Shown here piece by piece: positions 1 to 11,290 of a stretch of DNA of 64,000 bases. The position numbers and the translations under genes are program-made. Positions within the stretch are counted from its first letter, which is position 1, and each line of letters opens with the position of its first letter. The notes beneath the pieces were generated by a model that was not told the origin of the DNA, searched no databases, and was given only the letters and a program-made list of their open reading frames with translations. The DNA is from Phorcus lineatus (Eukaryota > Mollusca > Gastropoda > Trochida > Trochidae): NCBI GenBank assembly GCA_921293015.1, contig OV121081.1, positions 44,417,877-44,481,876 of the forward strand, written 5' to 3'.

Positions 1-394
1 CCTGTTTCAAGATCATAACCGTATTATTTTCATATTTTCAAACTTCTTTCAGAGCAATTAACTATAGGAACCTGGCACCAAATGTTTTTAAATTTGGGCA
101 TATTTTGATATGTTACATGCACCATCACATTTTGTTAATAATTTCTGCAAAATTGGGCGCAGATTGGTGTTCAACTTTAAATCTTATTTTAACTTATCTT
201 CAGAAAGTTGTCATGAGCCGATACCAACTTTTCCTCGAGTTAGGTTTATTTGTAAGAGAGACAGACGCCTTATTGTCAAATTTCTCCGCCGCTCTGCAGG
301 CGTTGTTAATATCTTGAATCCGACACAGTGTCGTCTGCTATAACCTACCGCCAATTCTTTATTAGGGTTAATTAAAAATAACAATATATACACC

Positions 395-480
395 CTGTAA
401 TACGCTACATCGTGAAGACGTTTGCTACTGGCCGCTACGGTTTGCTATGATTGCGGCAACGGCGTGCTATGGCCCGAACA
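395..480 (+). repeat. Dispersed repeat, inverted copy of 2654-2740
   Basis: It contains CCCTGTAATACGCTAC, GTTTGCTACTGGCCGCTACG and GGCAACGGCGTGCTATGG, which match the reverse complement of 2654-2740 closely. The two copies face each other about 2.2 kb apart around the nested A/B elements. They may be the ends of one larger inverted-repeat element or two independent fragments. Confidence 0.6.
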
Positions 481-949
481 CATCTAAGGCTTCATGAAAC
501 AGGTACATAATATAAGATTTATTCCTTACACCGACGACTTATGTTATTCAAGTGTAGCCAGTATTTAGATAAAGTTTTCAAGAAAGTAAACTTGGTCCCA
601 GAGATTATTTAAATATGAAATGATAAAGTCTATAGCTATTTTATTCCAAAAAATATCAACTTTCGATTTCATATGTTAATTTCCATGTATATATATTGCA
701 AAGAACACTGCAACCTATATATAATTGCCAAAAATTCATTACCATAACATGATTGTTAACTGCAATATTTTAAACAATAATGAAAATGCCAAAAGAGTCA
801 TTACACTTAGTAAATCGAATGTTACGGCTGCTAATGGTAACCCCTGTGCTCTGAAACGGTTCGCTAGGATCTTTGTTACGGCTTGCCATGTGAGTTGGAT
901 TCGTTAAAAGTCTTTAGAATTTGTGAATGATTTTATAAAAATGTCACTA

Positions 950-1130
950 CATGAGTTGTTTGAGCCGCGTATGCCAAACTTTATCAAATTGTGTCATTTG
1001 CACGAGAAGTTTCGATAACATTGCTAAAAGTATATTAATTTAAACCTTATTGATTTGTACCAAAAACTATGTAAAGTCTCATCTATAATCGAAAACCAGA
1101 TTGTTAGTAGGTCAAACGTTATTTAACTTA
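950..1130 (-). repeat. Family A repeat, partial reverse-strand copy
   Basis: The reverse complement carries the family order ACGTTTGACC, GGTTTTCGATTATA, then CAATTTGATAAAGTTTGGCA, but the GC-rich core is eroded. It lies head-to-head with the copy at 1619-2065. Confidence 0.45.
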
Positions 1131-1432
1131 ACTGATAGGACAGTTACTTGAAAGTGTTATTTGAAAGTGTTTGATGGGTGATACAACTAGTTTCCACGTA
1201 AATTGAACGTATGAATTTATGTCCGTCTTTAGATTTTCTTGCAACATTCTCATTTCGCTGACGTCACCACCATTCCGTTCAACTTTACTTTACTTTTTCG
1301 ACCTCTGCCATCAGGAATTGAAGCAGAAGTATTATTTTGTGATTCTGTATCACTGCTGTCACTTGAACTTGATTCATCGGAGATCCTTGGTCTTGAATTA
1401 TTTTTGGCACAACTTTGAAGTTCTTTGTAACA

Positions 1433-2354
1433 TACAGATGCATGCCAAAAGTTTGTTCATATACCTAAATAAACTAGTGCAAATATCATGTAATTTGAGA
1501 TGCCTTTGAGGTATCGTAGCGTTGCGAAAAAGAGTCGCATAATATTGAATTTTCAATACACATATGCAGATCCATTCTTCTTTAAAGAGTCACTCCTTGA
1601 CTTTCATAACATATTATTTACCTTTGATACGAACCTAAATGGCAAATGTGGACATATACAATCTAGACATCTTAACTTTTCATGTCAAAAAGACATATAT
1701 ATGACAAATATAGATTTTCCATGAAAATCTAAAAAAAAGTCTTATACATGCACAGAGGTGTAGATATCACGTCCAGTATATACATGGATACTAGTTATAT
1801 AACCTAACAAACGCTATCAACTCCTAACTGCCCTCCTAACTGTTTAAGATAAGTCTGCAAAATTACGTTTGACTATTTGACGCGCGCCACTGTCCGGTTT
1901 TCGATCATAATTGCGACGTTCTACCTTCATATTGTCAATGTAAAAAAACCAATAAGCTTTAAAATGTGTGTTTTTGGTAACAGTCGATACTTCGCGATCA
2001 AATGACACCATTGATTAAGTTTGGCATAAATGACTCCAACAACTCACGCAGTGGCTTTTTGTTGGGTTTTAATCTCAGAGAGTTGATATGGAATTTTTAA
2101 TTCGACATTTAACGAAAAATTTCGAAAATTTTACCCCTTCTGTCTATATCAATATGCCAAAATTCGAATTTTTGCACGAGTGACCAGACAATGCCAAAAT
2201 GAGTTCAAGAATGGCTAGTTCACACATGGAGAGTGGGTGATCCAATGTCAGTCTTGCAAAAGTTATTCTATTGACGTTGAAACGAAACCCAGATTACATG
2301 ATATTTGCACTACGATTGAGTGGTAAGTGAACAAACTTTCTGTATGCAGCTGTA
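1433..2354 (-). mobile_element. Family B short inverted-repeat element, interrupted by family A
   Basis: The left end (TACAGATGCATGCCAAAAGT) and the right end (reverse complement TACAGCTGCATACAGAAAGT) form long imperfect terminal repeats, about 70 bp. The same ends bound an uninterrupted 623-bp copy at 19169-19791, of which this is the reverse orientation. Here 1433-1618 and 2066-2354 are family B, and the roughly 450 bp between them is a family A copy. No coding capacity is seen. Confidence 0.7.
1619..2065 (+). repeat. Family A repeat, copy nested inside family B
   Basis: Closely matches 12471-12905: TTTGATACGAACCTAAA, GACATATATATGACAAATA, CACAGAGGTGTAGA, CTAACAAACGCTATCAACTC, GACGCGCGCCACTGTCCGGT and GTAACAGTCGATACTTCGCG all occur in order in both. 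It interrupts a family B element, so family A moved after that B copy had landed. No ORF. Confidence 0.75.
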
Positions 2355-2359
2355 CTGTA

Positions 2360-4090
2360 ACTTGCCCGTCAGTGAAGATAGACGTACTACTGTTATTTTC
2401 AGTTTTCTATTGCCAGATAAATTAGTCAGAAGTATGTTATTTAGACCATAAAAACAGTCATTTTTCCTTTCCATGCCATGGTTTATCATATAATGTCGAA
2501 TACTTTAATAATTCAAGTTTCATTAATAAAGATTTTCAGATCTAATACATCTTTACTTACTACTTTAACAAATTACACACACAACATTCTCAGGGAAGTT
2601 AAAAAATGGCTTCACGTACACACAATCTGTTGCGGGAAAACTGACAATACCATAGCGCGCCGTTGCCGTGAACATAGCAAACCGTAACGGCCAGTTGCAA
2701 ACGTCCTCACGCAGTAGCGTATTACAGGGTGTGATATATAGACAACTACTCTCGCTAGCGTATTCACCTTTTCCAAAATAAATATTGTACAGACAGTTGA
2801 CATTACATCGAAACGACCATATGGCATGATCAATGTCATCGTTAGACAGACACCCTTGACATGAGGTCAGAAGAATTTGAACTTATAAGTCGGTGAGTGA
2901 ATTGGACATAACTTGATGTCAATAGAAGTTAAATCTTTATGACCTGCTGTCATTCCAAAGGGAGTAGACAGATTAAGTTTGGGCAGGAGAGTCCTTTGAG
3001 AAGAATATCCAAACTGGGCTTGATTGTTGAGGATTTCCTACCGAGGACAAGAACAATGCAAACGTATACATCTGTTTCCAAAGCGCCATAAAATATGATT
3101 TGCTGCCTCATTACAGAGCCTCTTGTACTCTTAAGAGGCAAAAGATCTATCTCATTCTAGCAATTTAAAAGTTCGAAGTACTGACATTGTTCTACTTTCC
3201 ATTGCTATCTTTATAAATGCAATTTTAGGGCTAGCCGGTATGTGAATGTACATAAGGCTTTTATTACAAGTTTTGTTTAGATGTGGATATTTGTATTATT
3301 TTAGTATCAAGTCATTTCATACGTTAGTTTTTTTAGTTTTGTATACATGTAACTGATGACAGGCGGCACAGTTGTTTGTCATCGGCATCGACCAGTAAAA
3401 AAATTACTATGAAAGTGTCGTCATGGCAATGCTTGGTTCCTTTATGTAAGGGTTAGAGTTTTTTGCCTTGGCAGTACCAATATAAATGTTTTCTCAATTA
3501 CATATCGAATAAGAAGTATGCGCATTTGATGTTTGCTGGACAGGATATCGTTGAAACAGTTTTTCGATCTATTCATGCGAATACAAAATGGTTTTGGATG
3601 TCCATTTTCCCTTCAGTACAAATGTTCTTATTGTTTTCGGTGAAGCATGCTATCTAATCTTTTATTGCTGATCCAAGCAATTTTAACATTAACCGTTTTT
3701 CAAACTTTCTTTTGGTATTCCTTTGGCGTTTTCTCCCCACATTGGTAGCTCATGTCATAAAATTCTGTCCACGATTCAAGGTGAAATCACGCCATACAAG
3801 ATGAAAGCCGCGGAACGTGAACTTACCTTAAACACCTTGTTATTTTAAATAAATATCTTAAGAAGCCTCCGCCAATTCCTTACATCAACGAATCAAGGTA
3901 ACAGCAAATGTGTCTGAAACATATTTTAAGTAACTGTGCAATACAGAAATATTGACTTTACGGTTATGGTGCTTACGGATGGTATTACACGGTAATATGA
4001 TTTGAGCATGCGAGTGTTTGACAAGAATGCACTGTGACGCCCACAACTTCTCACTTGCAATACATCTAACAAATGTCTATGAACGTATGA
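2360..4090. other. No gene seen; inter-element sequence
   Basis: Apart from the repeat at 2654-2740 nothing is supported. Several 60-75-residue open frames on both strands have no recognisable domain or splice context. Confidence 0.5.
2654..2740 (-). repeat. Dispersed repeat, inverted partner of 395-480
   Basis: The reverse complement reads CACCCTGTAATACGCTAC, then GGCCGTTACGGTTTGCTATG and GGCAACGGCGCGCTATGG, matching 395-480. Short minus-strand open frames over it are by-products of the repeat and are not called genes. Confidence 0.6.
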
Positions 4091-4097
4091 CGATCGT

Positions 4098-4390
4098 TTC
4101 TTTGCCGTTGGCATGTTTCAGACTTGGATGTCATAGAATGCCGTAGCTCGACGTTTTGGTGTTCAAGGATATACGGTGTATTCTCTGTGGGATACACCGT
4201 GAGAATACACCGTCGGACCGGTACCAACAAACTGATCGCCCACGTGCAGGAAGGTCATGCGTTACGTCACGCCGTCAGGATAATCTTACCAGACTCGCAC
4301 ATCTCGAGATTCGGTTGTAAACTGTAGCACTTATTCCCCGCACCATTCCAGGCTTAAGGTCTATCTGTGCGAGAACTGTCAGGATTCATC
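4098..4390 (+). pseudogene. Decayed Tc1-like transposase, N-terminal part
   Basis: Translation of the plus strand gives AVGMFQTWMS, a stop, then NAVARRFGVQGYTVYSLW, which is the helix-turn-helix region of Tc1-like transposases. Further on are traces of the linker and second domain (IPGLR-like near 4347). Stops and frameshifts break it. It ends where the younger 825-bp element has inserted. The rest of the same kind of gene follows at 5640-6215, so this is probably the front half of one old copy split by later insertions. Confidence 0.6.
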
Positions 4391-4392
4391 TA

Positions 4393-5217
4393 AACTCATG
4401 TCCAAAAGAAACGATACCAACTATTTTTTTTAAAAACATTTAAATTTAGCGTTCCTTTATGGATGAAACCTAGCGGATACGATTCCCGGGATCCAAACCA
4501 AACATGTTCAATAAAAAAAACCCCGGAAACTTTAGTTGAAACGCGACCGAAACGCACCCATCGTGAAAATGAAGTTTTGTTGTTTGGCACGAAATGCACG
4601 TGCACATTCACTGTATAAAAGAGCCGACTCGACACGTTGGGACCACTGCAACAACAAAAAAACACAAAAGAAATGCCACGTCTCACAGCTATCCAGAGAG
4701 AAAGAGCGGTCGGAATGGTCCAGGAGGGAGCAACGCACACAGCTGTCGCAAGAAGGCTTGGCTGCGCGCGCCTAACCGTTACCAGATTAATTAATCAAAT
4801 CAGGCAACGTCCCATGCCTCCAGCCAACCTCCAAGAACTCGAACAATGCCTCCTGGACGAGTGGCAGCGCATCACCCCCTACGTCATCAGAGGTTTGACG
4901 TCATCAGTCCGGAGACGTGTCTTCGCATGCATGGTGGCAAATGGAGGGCATACACGATACTAATGTGACTTTTGGATGTGTTTTGGGAACTTCTACCGAC
5001 CGGTCATTATTTGTGCTGTTATGAAATTTCAATTATGGACCCACAGGTCTTTACACACCTGCCCTGGACATTGTTACTGCTTGATTGATAGGAATTTATA
5101 AACACGTTTACGGAAATTATTTCTAAAATACAATATACAGATTTGAACTTTCTGTGTTGTTTAGTTTTTCTGCAATCTCATTTTAAACATTGGTATCGTT
5201 TCTTTTGGACATGAGTT
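4393..5217 (+). mobile_element. Internally deleted Tc1/mariner-type element with identical terminal repeats
   Basis: The 825-bp element has 28-bp terminal inverted repeats that match at every base (4393-4420 and 5190-5217, starting AACTCATGTCC), flanked by TA at 4391-4392 and 5218-5219, the TA target duplication typical of this superfamily. It encloses one ORF (4673-4963) with the N and C ends of a Tc1-like transposase but no catalytic core. A TATAAAA at 4614-4620 lies upstream of the ORF. The perfect repeats suggest a recent, non-autonomous copy mobilised by a full-length relative elsewhere. Confidence 0.85.
4673..4963 (+). CDS. Truncated Tc1-like transposase: DNA-binding part fused to C-terminal tail
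   Basis: A 96-residue ORF starting MPRLTAIQRERAVGMVQEGA, with a helix-turn-helix of the Tc1/paired type (TAVARRLGCARLTVTRLINQ). At about residue 50 it jumps to the family's C-terminal region (PPANLQELEQCLLDEWQ, then SSVRRRVFACMVANGGHTRY, the usual ending). The roughly 230 residues holding the DDE catalytic triad are missing, so it cannot cut DNA. The deletion is in frame and the frame is otherwise intact. The start is the ATG at 4673; the frame is open further upstream but only into leader sequence. It may be an untranslated relic, or make a small DNA-binding protein. Confidence 0.75.
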   Translation: MPRLTAIQRERAVGMVQEGATHTAVARRLGCARLTVTRLINQIRQRPMPPANLQELEQCLLDEWQRITPYVIRGLTSSVRRRVFACMVANGGHTRY

Positions 5218-5234
5218 TAGATTCATCTTGATAG

Positions 5235-5545
5235 GAATAGAGTGATTGAGTTGGGGTTTAACGTGTTTTGAACAATATCCAGCTCAGTTATTAAACACGT
5301 GGATGACAGGCATAGCAAAGAGAGTGGACAGGTCAGGGAGAAAGGGATCGAAAGGACGGAAAGAAAGGCATGGTGAGAGATAAAATGCAGGTTTTAGAAG
5401 GACTCAAATTTGGTCTGGCTTCTACCCGTCGACCTGTTGAGCGTGGATGCCCCTACAAGGAGCATGTTTGCTCCAGCTGGCATAGCTAACAGGGTCTCTG
5501 AAGCACGAAAACCACCACACCATGATAAGTTACAGAGTCTAGTAA
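5235..5545 (+). repeat. Interspersed repeat, copy 1 (gastropod-style)
   Basis: It shares extended similarity with 45325-45612. Both begin AGTGA-GTT-GGTTT and TTTGAACAATAT, pass a purine-rich GAGAAAGGGATCGAAAGGA-like stretch, and end with CCTACAAGGAGCATGT, CTGGCATAGCT and GGTCTCTGAAGCAC. The opening resembles a SINE-like repeat I recall from vetigastropod snails, but I cannot confirm this here. No open frame of note. Presumably non-autonomous. Confidence 0.6.
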
Positions 5546-5639
5546 AACAGCAGGCCATGACGTCTAGCAATTCGTTCAGTTCTGTTGTAACGTCACCATG
5601 ATGTTGTGGTGTAGACAGCACCTAAGGTACAGGAAGAGA

Positions 5640-6215
5640 GACTGTTTTGTTCAAAGACAACTCTAGTTTCCATCTTGACACTAGTGACGGGAATTCGCGT
5701 GTTTATTGACGCACTGGCGAACGATACGTCGATGAGTGCGTTCTGAAACGCAATCGTTTTGGTGGTGGAAGCGTTATGGTTTTGGGAGGCATCTTCACTA
5801 ATCACAGGACGGATCTGCTCGTCGTTGATCGTAATCTAACGGGCATGCGGTACAGAGATGAAGTTTAACTGCCTCCTATGTTACCATTTTTCAAAGACAT
5901 TGGCTTCAGATGGATTACCAGTTTGACAATGTAAAGCGTATGCACGTGTTGTAAACGACTTCCATGTGCAGCGGAACATTCACCCATGGTCGACCGTTTC
6001 TCCAGATCTAACCCTATTGTTCATGTTTTGAATGAGATGGAGAGAAGATTGAGAAGACGTCAACGTCAGACTATAACCTAGAACGACCGGAGCCCAACCT
6101 TGATTGACATATGGAATGAGGTTCCACAAGCCTTTTTCACTTACCTCATATCGTCCATGAGGCGTATGCGCCATCCTGTGTTGAAACTCGCGTTGGTCAA
6201 CTTCGATACTGATTT
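5640..6215 (+). pseudogene. Decayed Tc1-like transposase, catalytic and C-terminal part
   Basis: The plus strand reads, with several stops and frameshifts, FKDNSSFHLDTSDG, TGERYVDECVLKRNRFGGGS, VMVLGGIF, RTDLLVVDRNLTGMRYRDEV, YQFDN, then ERRLRRRQRQ, IWNEVPQAFF and SSMRR. These are the successive conserved blocks of a Tc1-like DD34E transposase. Two catalytic Asp positions can be placed (KDNS, FDN). At the Glu of the PIEH block the sequence reads Val (PIVH). It is clearly dead. It lies directly beyond a separate interspersed repeat at 5235-5545, in line with layered insertions. Confidence 0.75.
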
Positions 6216-8559
6216 ATGACGTGAACCTATCCTCGACAAGCACAATTATGCGTCACTGTTGACTTTAGCTGAGAATTTCTTGTTCCTGCAAGAGCAATTC
6301 TACACTGACCTCGATGGGAAAACTATAAAGTAATACATGAAACCATTTGCACATGAAAGATACATTGTACAGTTACTTTTTTCTCCTAGTATATGTCAAC
6401 ACATATTTATATTCTTTTCGATTTAATTGTATATGGTTGTTTCACCGTTTTCACTCTTGAAAATATTCATTAAAATGTTTTCTCTTGTCGAGATTGTGTT
6501 AATTTTTGTTTATCTTAATAAAATTTATTGTTATGCTATATATTTATACCATAACTGCAACAAATACTGGAAGGGATAGCGCCGTTGCCATGGTTATGTC
6601 TTCTTTTGGTTCCTGACCGTGTGTAACTGACAGGAGTGTGTGGGAAGTTGTGATTGTCGTCTTAGTTCTAAAAAGGTTTGTAATCAGAGAATTTGATAAG
6701 AATACATATTTGGTTTCTGCGACTTAGCCTGCAAGCTTCAACGTCAACGTTTAGCAAGTATCGCCCTGAACATGCAAGAAAAAATATGCAAGTTTCGCAA
6801 GTATCGCTCCGAAATAAAAAGACAGATTGGTATGGAACTACATATCAATGCACCAAATCTCCAAAGCAGATAGACAATATAGGAAATCAAACAATTTGAA
6901 GTTGAACTCCCTGCACTTTCCGATAGCTTGATGGTTAAGCACGAAAGAAATAATGAACAAGTCAACCGGATCTCGGATACTTTTTTACCTCTTGAACGAA
7001 AACCTTAGATAACTAAAATTTCATTTTCAAGACTCTGTGCACATGGTTAGAATAAACTAAAAAAATATACGGACTCCTTTTAGACGACAAAAGAAGGCAC
7101 AACCTCAAAACCTTTCATCTTCTCTACTTCCCAAGAACAGAAACCATAGGCCATAGACTAGGTTTTTTTATACACTCAACTGGTGTCACAACATGCGAGT
7201 ATATTGGCTGCTTTCAGACCGTTGTGGAGAGGAAAGCCCCTGATAGAACAAGTTCTCATACCGGTAGTGCAGTTTTTTCCAACTTATGTTTAGGTTCAGT
7301 TAATTCTATGTACCGAATTGACGAATAGTCCCACAAATCATATGTAGGGAAATCTTTGTGACAGATGACAACCATCATATAAAATACTAAAATGATTTCT
7401 TGACATTCTCAGTATTTGATTTACGTTGCCCTGTTCTTTTTTTACTAAACAATGTAATGCATTCGAATTTCCATACGAATGTATAAACATATATAAAAGT
7501 ATCGATATTTGCTTCATATATAGAAGAAGGCTTTTGATGGAGTTGAGAAACAATCATTGTTTTGTTATGGATTGATGTTTATGTGCTCTGAAAATACCAG
7601 AAAATACCAAATTATCGAGAAAATATTTAAGGATATAACTCATAAGGTACTGAATAAAATCACAACTTTTCGGTAGAAATTATCTTTGTCTGACAGAAAA
7701 ACAACAAAGGTTCAACCATTTTAATACGAAATTTCAATTCAAGGTTTTCTCAGATTCAGTGAGCTACTTAAATTCACTTCCTTTTGCCGGTCATCTTAGT
7801 TTCTATTTTCAACTTTCTGCCCTCGAACCATGACGTCTATTCATCAGTGTCGTAGGGTACCATGCTGTTTGATCGATGGCAGTCTTTTTCTGGACACTAG
7901 CAGTCTATTAGAAAAATTCTAGAGTCATTTCCGATTGGACATAGTCTTCTACTCGTATATAATTAGCATTTTAGTAATAATTGAATTATTTGACAAATAA
8001 AAAGTTTCTATTATTCAATTTTAAAACCTCTTTGAATTTATTTCCTAAAAACGGTCATGATTTACGCTATTTCTGCTTATCAACAAACTTGTAGATCACT
8101 CTCATTATGAACCATTATGTATACCATATAGTCATTTTTGTCATTTTGATAAAGTTTCAAATTATGTTTTTTCTTTATTTCGAATGTGTGAATAAATCAA
8201 GTAATGAACCTTATCCACAGCCCTCGTGAAAACATCAAGTTGGAAGAATAAAATCTATAGGGATTGACAAATTTAATTCTTAATCTGAAACGTAAAGGAG
8301 AACTAATAGCCTAGAATGTGTGCATTGTACACGCAAAATTGTTAATAAAATGTAAATTAATCAATTCAAAAGTATATGAATATAAAATAGTCAAATATCC
8401 GTGAATAAATAATAGACAATCACTCTAGCGTAACACCAACACAGATCTTTAAACAACAGGACAAGGCTAACTGTAAAAAAAAAACGAAAAAGAAATAATT
8501 AATTATTTATATATAGTATACAAATGAATAATATGAGAATCGACACAGCCGGGTCAGCA
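6216..8559. other. No gene seen
   Basis: AT-rich sequence after the decayed Tc1 copy. Small open frames (6693-6899, 7338-7553) are without features. Confidence 0.5.
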
Positions 8560-8790
8560 GATGTGCAACCCTCCAATCTAGTTCAAACTAGATGTAATGC
8601 TTACGTCCCCTAAGTCCTACATTAATGGACTTAGGGGACGGAGAAATTAAATCTAGTTTTAACTAGATCGTGCAACCCTCATGGCGTAGGACCCCGCAAG
8701 AAGCAGCATAAGACCGCACGAAAGAACCACCCCCATCCCCAGGGGAGGTCACCGAACCCTCTAAGTTCAAGAGGGACTCAACAAAAAAAG
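8560..8790. repeat. Structured non-coding element with perfect hairpin
   Basis: A perfect 14-bp stem, CGTCCCCTAAGTCC (8604-8617) and its complement (8627-8640), with a 9-base loop, is flanked by two palindromes (CTAGTTCAAACTAG and CTAGTTTTAACTAG) and then by direct repeats GTGCAACCCTC (8562-8572, 8670-8680). A GC-rich tail to about 8790 has a further stem, CCCTCTAAGTTCAAGAGGG. It is much more GC-rich than its surroundings. Probably a small foldback or SINE-like element; the family is not recognised. Confidence 0.5.
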
Positions 8791-10379
8791 GATAAAGACA
8801 AAAAATAACGTGAAAACGTTTAAGATTGTACTTAGATTTAGATTAAAAAGATTGTTTTAATTCATTAGAGCAATTCTCTCTCAATAGCTCGAGTAAGTGA
8901 TATATCTATCAAATACATTGCTGTCATAACACTTGCTGGTTGTCTCTTACTTTCTTAATCTATTTGTCAGCTAATGCTCTATTATAGTCATTAATCAAAA
9001 CTAATTGGAACAGTTCACTTGTGTGCAGGTACATGTGTCGCTGTCACAAAAATTACTGTAGGCATTCTTTCTGTAGGCGTTTTTCCCTGTAGGCATTATT
9101 AACCCTAACCGTCTTAACGAGAGTGCATCAACCAGAACAGATCAACACTGGCGTGAAATAACAGGGGACAAGCGGGGCGGATGGACTGATAGAGAATAAA
9201 TAGGGAAGAATACACAACAAGTACACAGTAATTTGGATTATCCCAGATCACTACTTGAGTCACTAAATAGATAAGAATACTGGTAAGGTATAAACAAAAA
9301 CGCCGTATCTCCTAAACTTTCGGGGTTACATTATCAAACATAACGGTTAACTCATCTACAAGCACATGAAAATATGAAGAACATAAGTAGTTATATATAA
9401 ATGCTACATGTTAAAAGGCTGGTAAATAGAGCATGAACAAAACATTTGAACACATAAAAATGGCCATAGTAGGCAAATAAAGATATGAGAACTTAACATT
9501 GATACATGAATGGAAAGTGCATTAAATGTACTTTCAATATTTACAATAATTCATGACCTTTCATAAAAATCTGATGAGAGGCAGGCAAAAGAAGGCACGC
9601 TCGAACAGCGTTACACCTTTCAATAGGATGCTAATTCTGAATTCTGAGTCACCTTCATGACTCAGCCCGATTCCCGGTTCTTGGCATACTTCAGTTGAAC
9701 TTATATCCCTGTCAAAATGTCTTTAGTGATTGATTAATGAGTTTACATCGTGTTTCCAGTATGATAATAGAAATACAACATCTAGATCAGTTTCGCTAAT
9801 CAGACTTCTTCATTTACGTAGATTAAAAAACGAAGTATTTCATTAGTCTGCTTCAGTAAACAGTAAAGGAAACGAGTTTTAAACTAAAAACAAACATTCT
9901 CATTAAAGATAACGTATATGTACATGTAGTGGTAATTATAATGACTTTACAGCGTCTTTCTACAGATATTTATTCTAAAAGTGCAATGGATGATTTGCTA
10001 CACTGGTGTTTCAAATGCTGCCATTGGTGTGACTGAAAGGTTACCTAAACCGAAACTTCAGAGGGAGTCCTATCTACTCTTATTCTATGTTGGCCAAGGA
10101 ACAACCCTTCAATTTCAAACTGGAACCATGAACCGGAATTCCATTATCATATCCATATTATTGCTTATTTTCACTGATATTGGCTCAGCTTGAACTAACC
10201 CTTTCAATAGAGAGCGAAAAGGCAGAAACATGTTCATCTTGTCTGTATCTGAACGGAAAATAACAATCCTTGATGCTAGTCATCCGCGTGTTTAGTAACT
10301 GAAATATTGTTCAAAACACATTAAAACGCAAGCCACTCACTCAGTGTAATCTTTGCCTCAAGTAAACCTCATTATTCTT

Positions 10380-10610
10380 GAAGATTGTTCATATTAATTA
10401 TGATGACTTATGAGAAAATATATCTTGAGCGTTTGATTCGAGTCGTTTCTTTCCTCGTAAGAGCATTTTCTGGACTAGAAACGATAGAATCCTTATATGT
10501 TTCAATCAAGGTTAATTCTGCAATCAATGACGTAGTTTCAGAAAGAACATCGTTTACTCTTCCGGTAAGCGTTCAGAAGACTGAAATTATATCACGAGAG
10601 ATGTACGCAT
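10380..10610. repeat. Diverged relative of the 425-bp inverted-repeat element
   Basis: Shares TGGACTAGAAACGATAGAA, TTTCAATCAAGGTTAATTCT, and GCAATCAATGACGTAGTTTC with 35910-35990. Terminal repeats are not evident. The 75-residue open frame over it is judged non-coding. Confidence 0.45.
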
Positions 10611-11189
10611 AATATTTCTTGACGGAGGTTAGTCGGTGATTTCACACAACATGCAATTGAATAGATTGTTTAACATTTTGAGAATTAAAAGGGATATTCT
10701 GTACTTATAAAAGAACTTATAACTTAGTGAATATATGAATCGAGCAGCTCATGATCAATGGAGACACCAAACAAAGACATAAAAGAGGGATTAGATATAT
10801 TATACAAAATAGTAAATGTGACAGGTACAAAATATCACATGCAAAATTAAATATCAAGGATTTGGCAATACGGACATATGATTATTATGAAGTATATGTT
10901 GTGTTCTTTGTCGATTTATTATAGCTATTTCTTTTTGACACAATTTGTGAAGTAACCTATCATTGGTCGATAGAACGTGAGTTCACTGGTGTAGAAGAAC
11001 ATTTCCCATCTATAGGCAACAATGTTCCTCAAACTGGCGATCTTCATCAATTTAGATATATACTTGAAATTTTACCATGAATCAATATTAATCAACATAT
11101 GTGTTACAATATTCATAAATATGTATTGTAAAATCCGTTCCTTTTTTAAAACCAATCAACCTGTTTCGTCGGAGTGATTATGTTAATAG

Positions 11190-11290
11190 ATTGAAACAAA
11201 GACAAGACAAACAATGAGATGACAAACAAAGACAAGACAAACAAAGACATGACAAAGACAAGACAAACAAATACAAGACAAAGACAATAG
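11190..11290. repeat. Degenerate (ACAAAGACAAG)n tract
   Basis: Purine-rich repeats of GACAAGACAAACAAA with small variations, over about 100 bp. Low-complexity sequence. Confidence 0.8.

Noticed and set aside
4396-4740. 114-residue minus-strand ORF in the young Tc1-like element
   Set aside because: No domain; it overlaps the terminal repeat and runs antisense to the recognisable transposase fragment.
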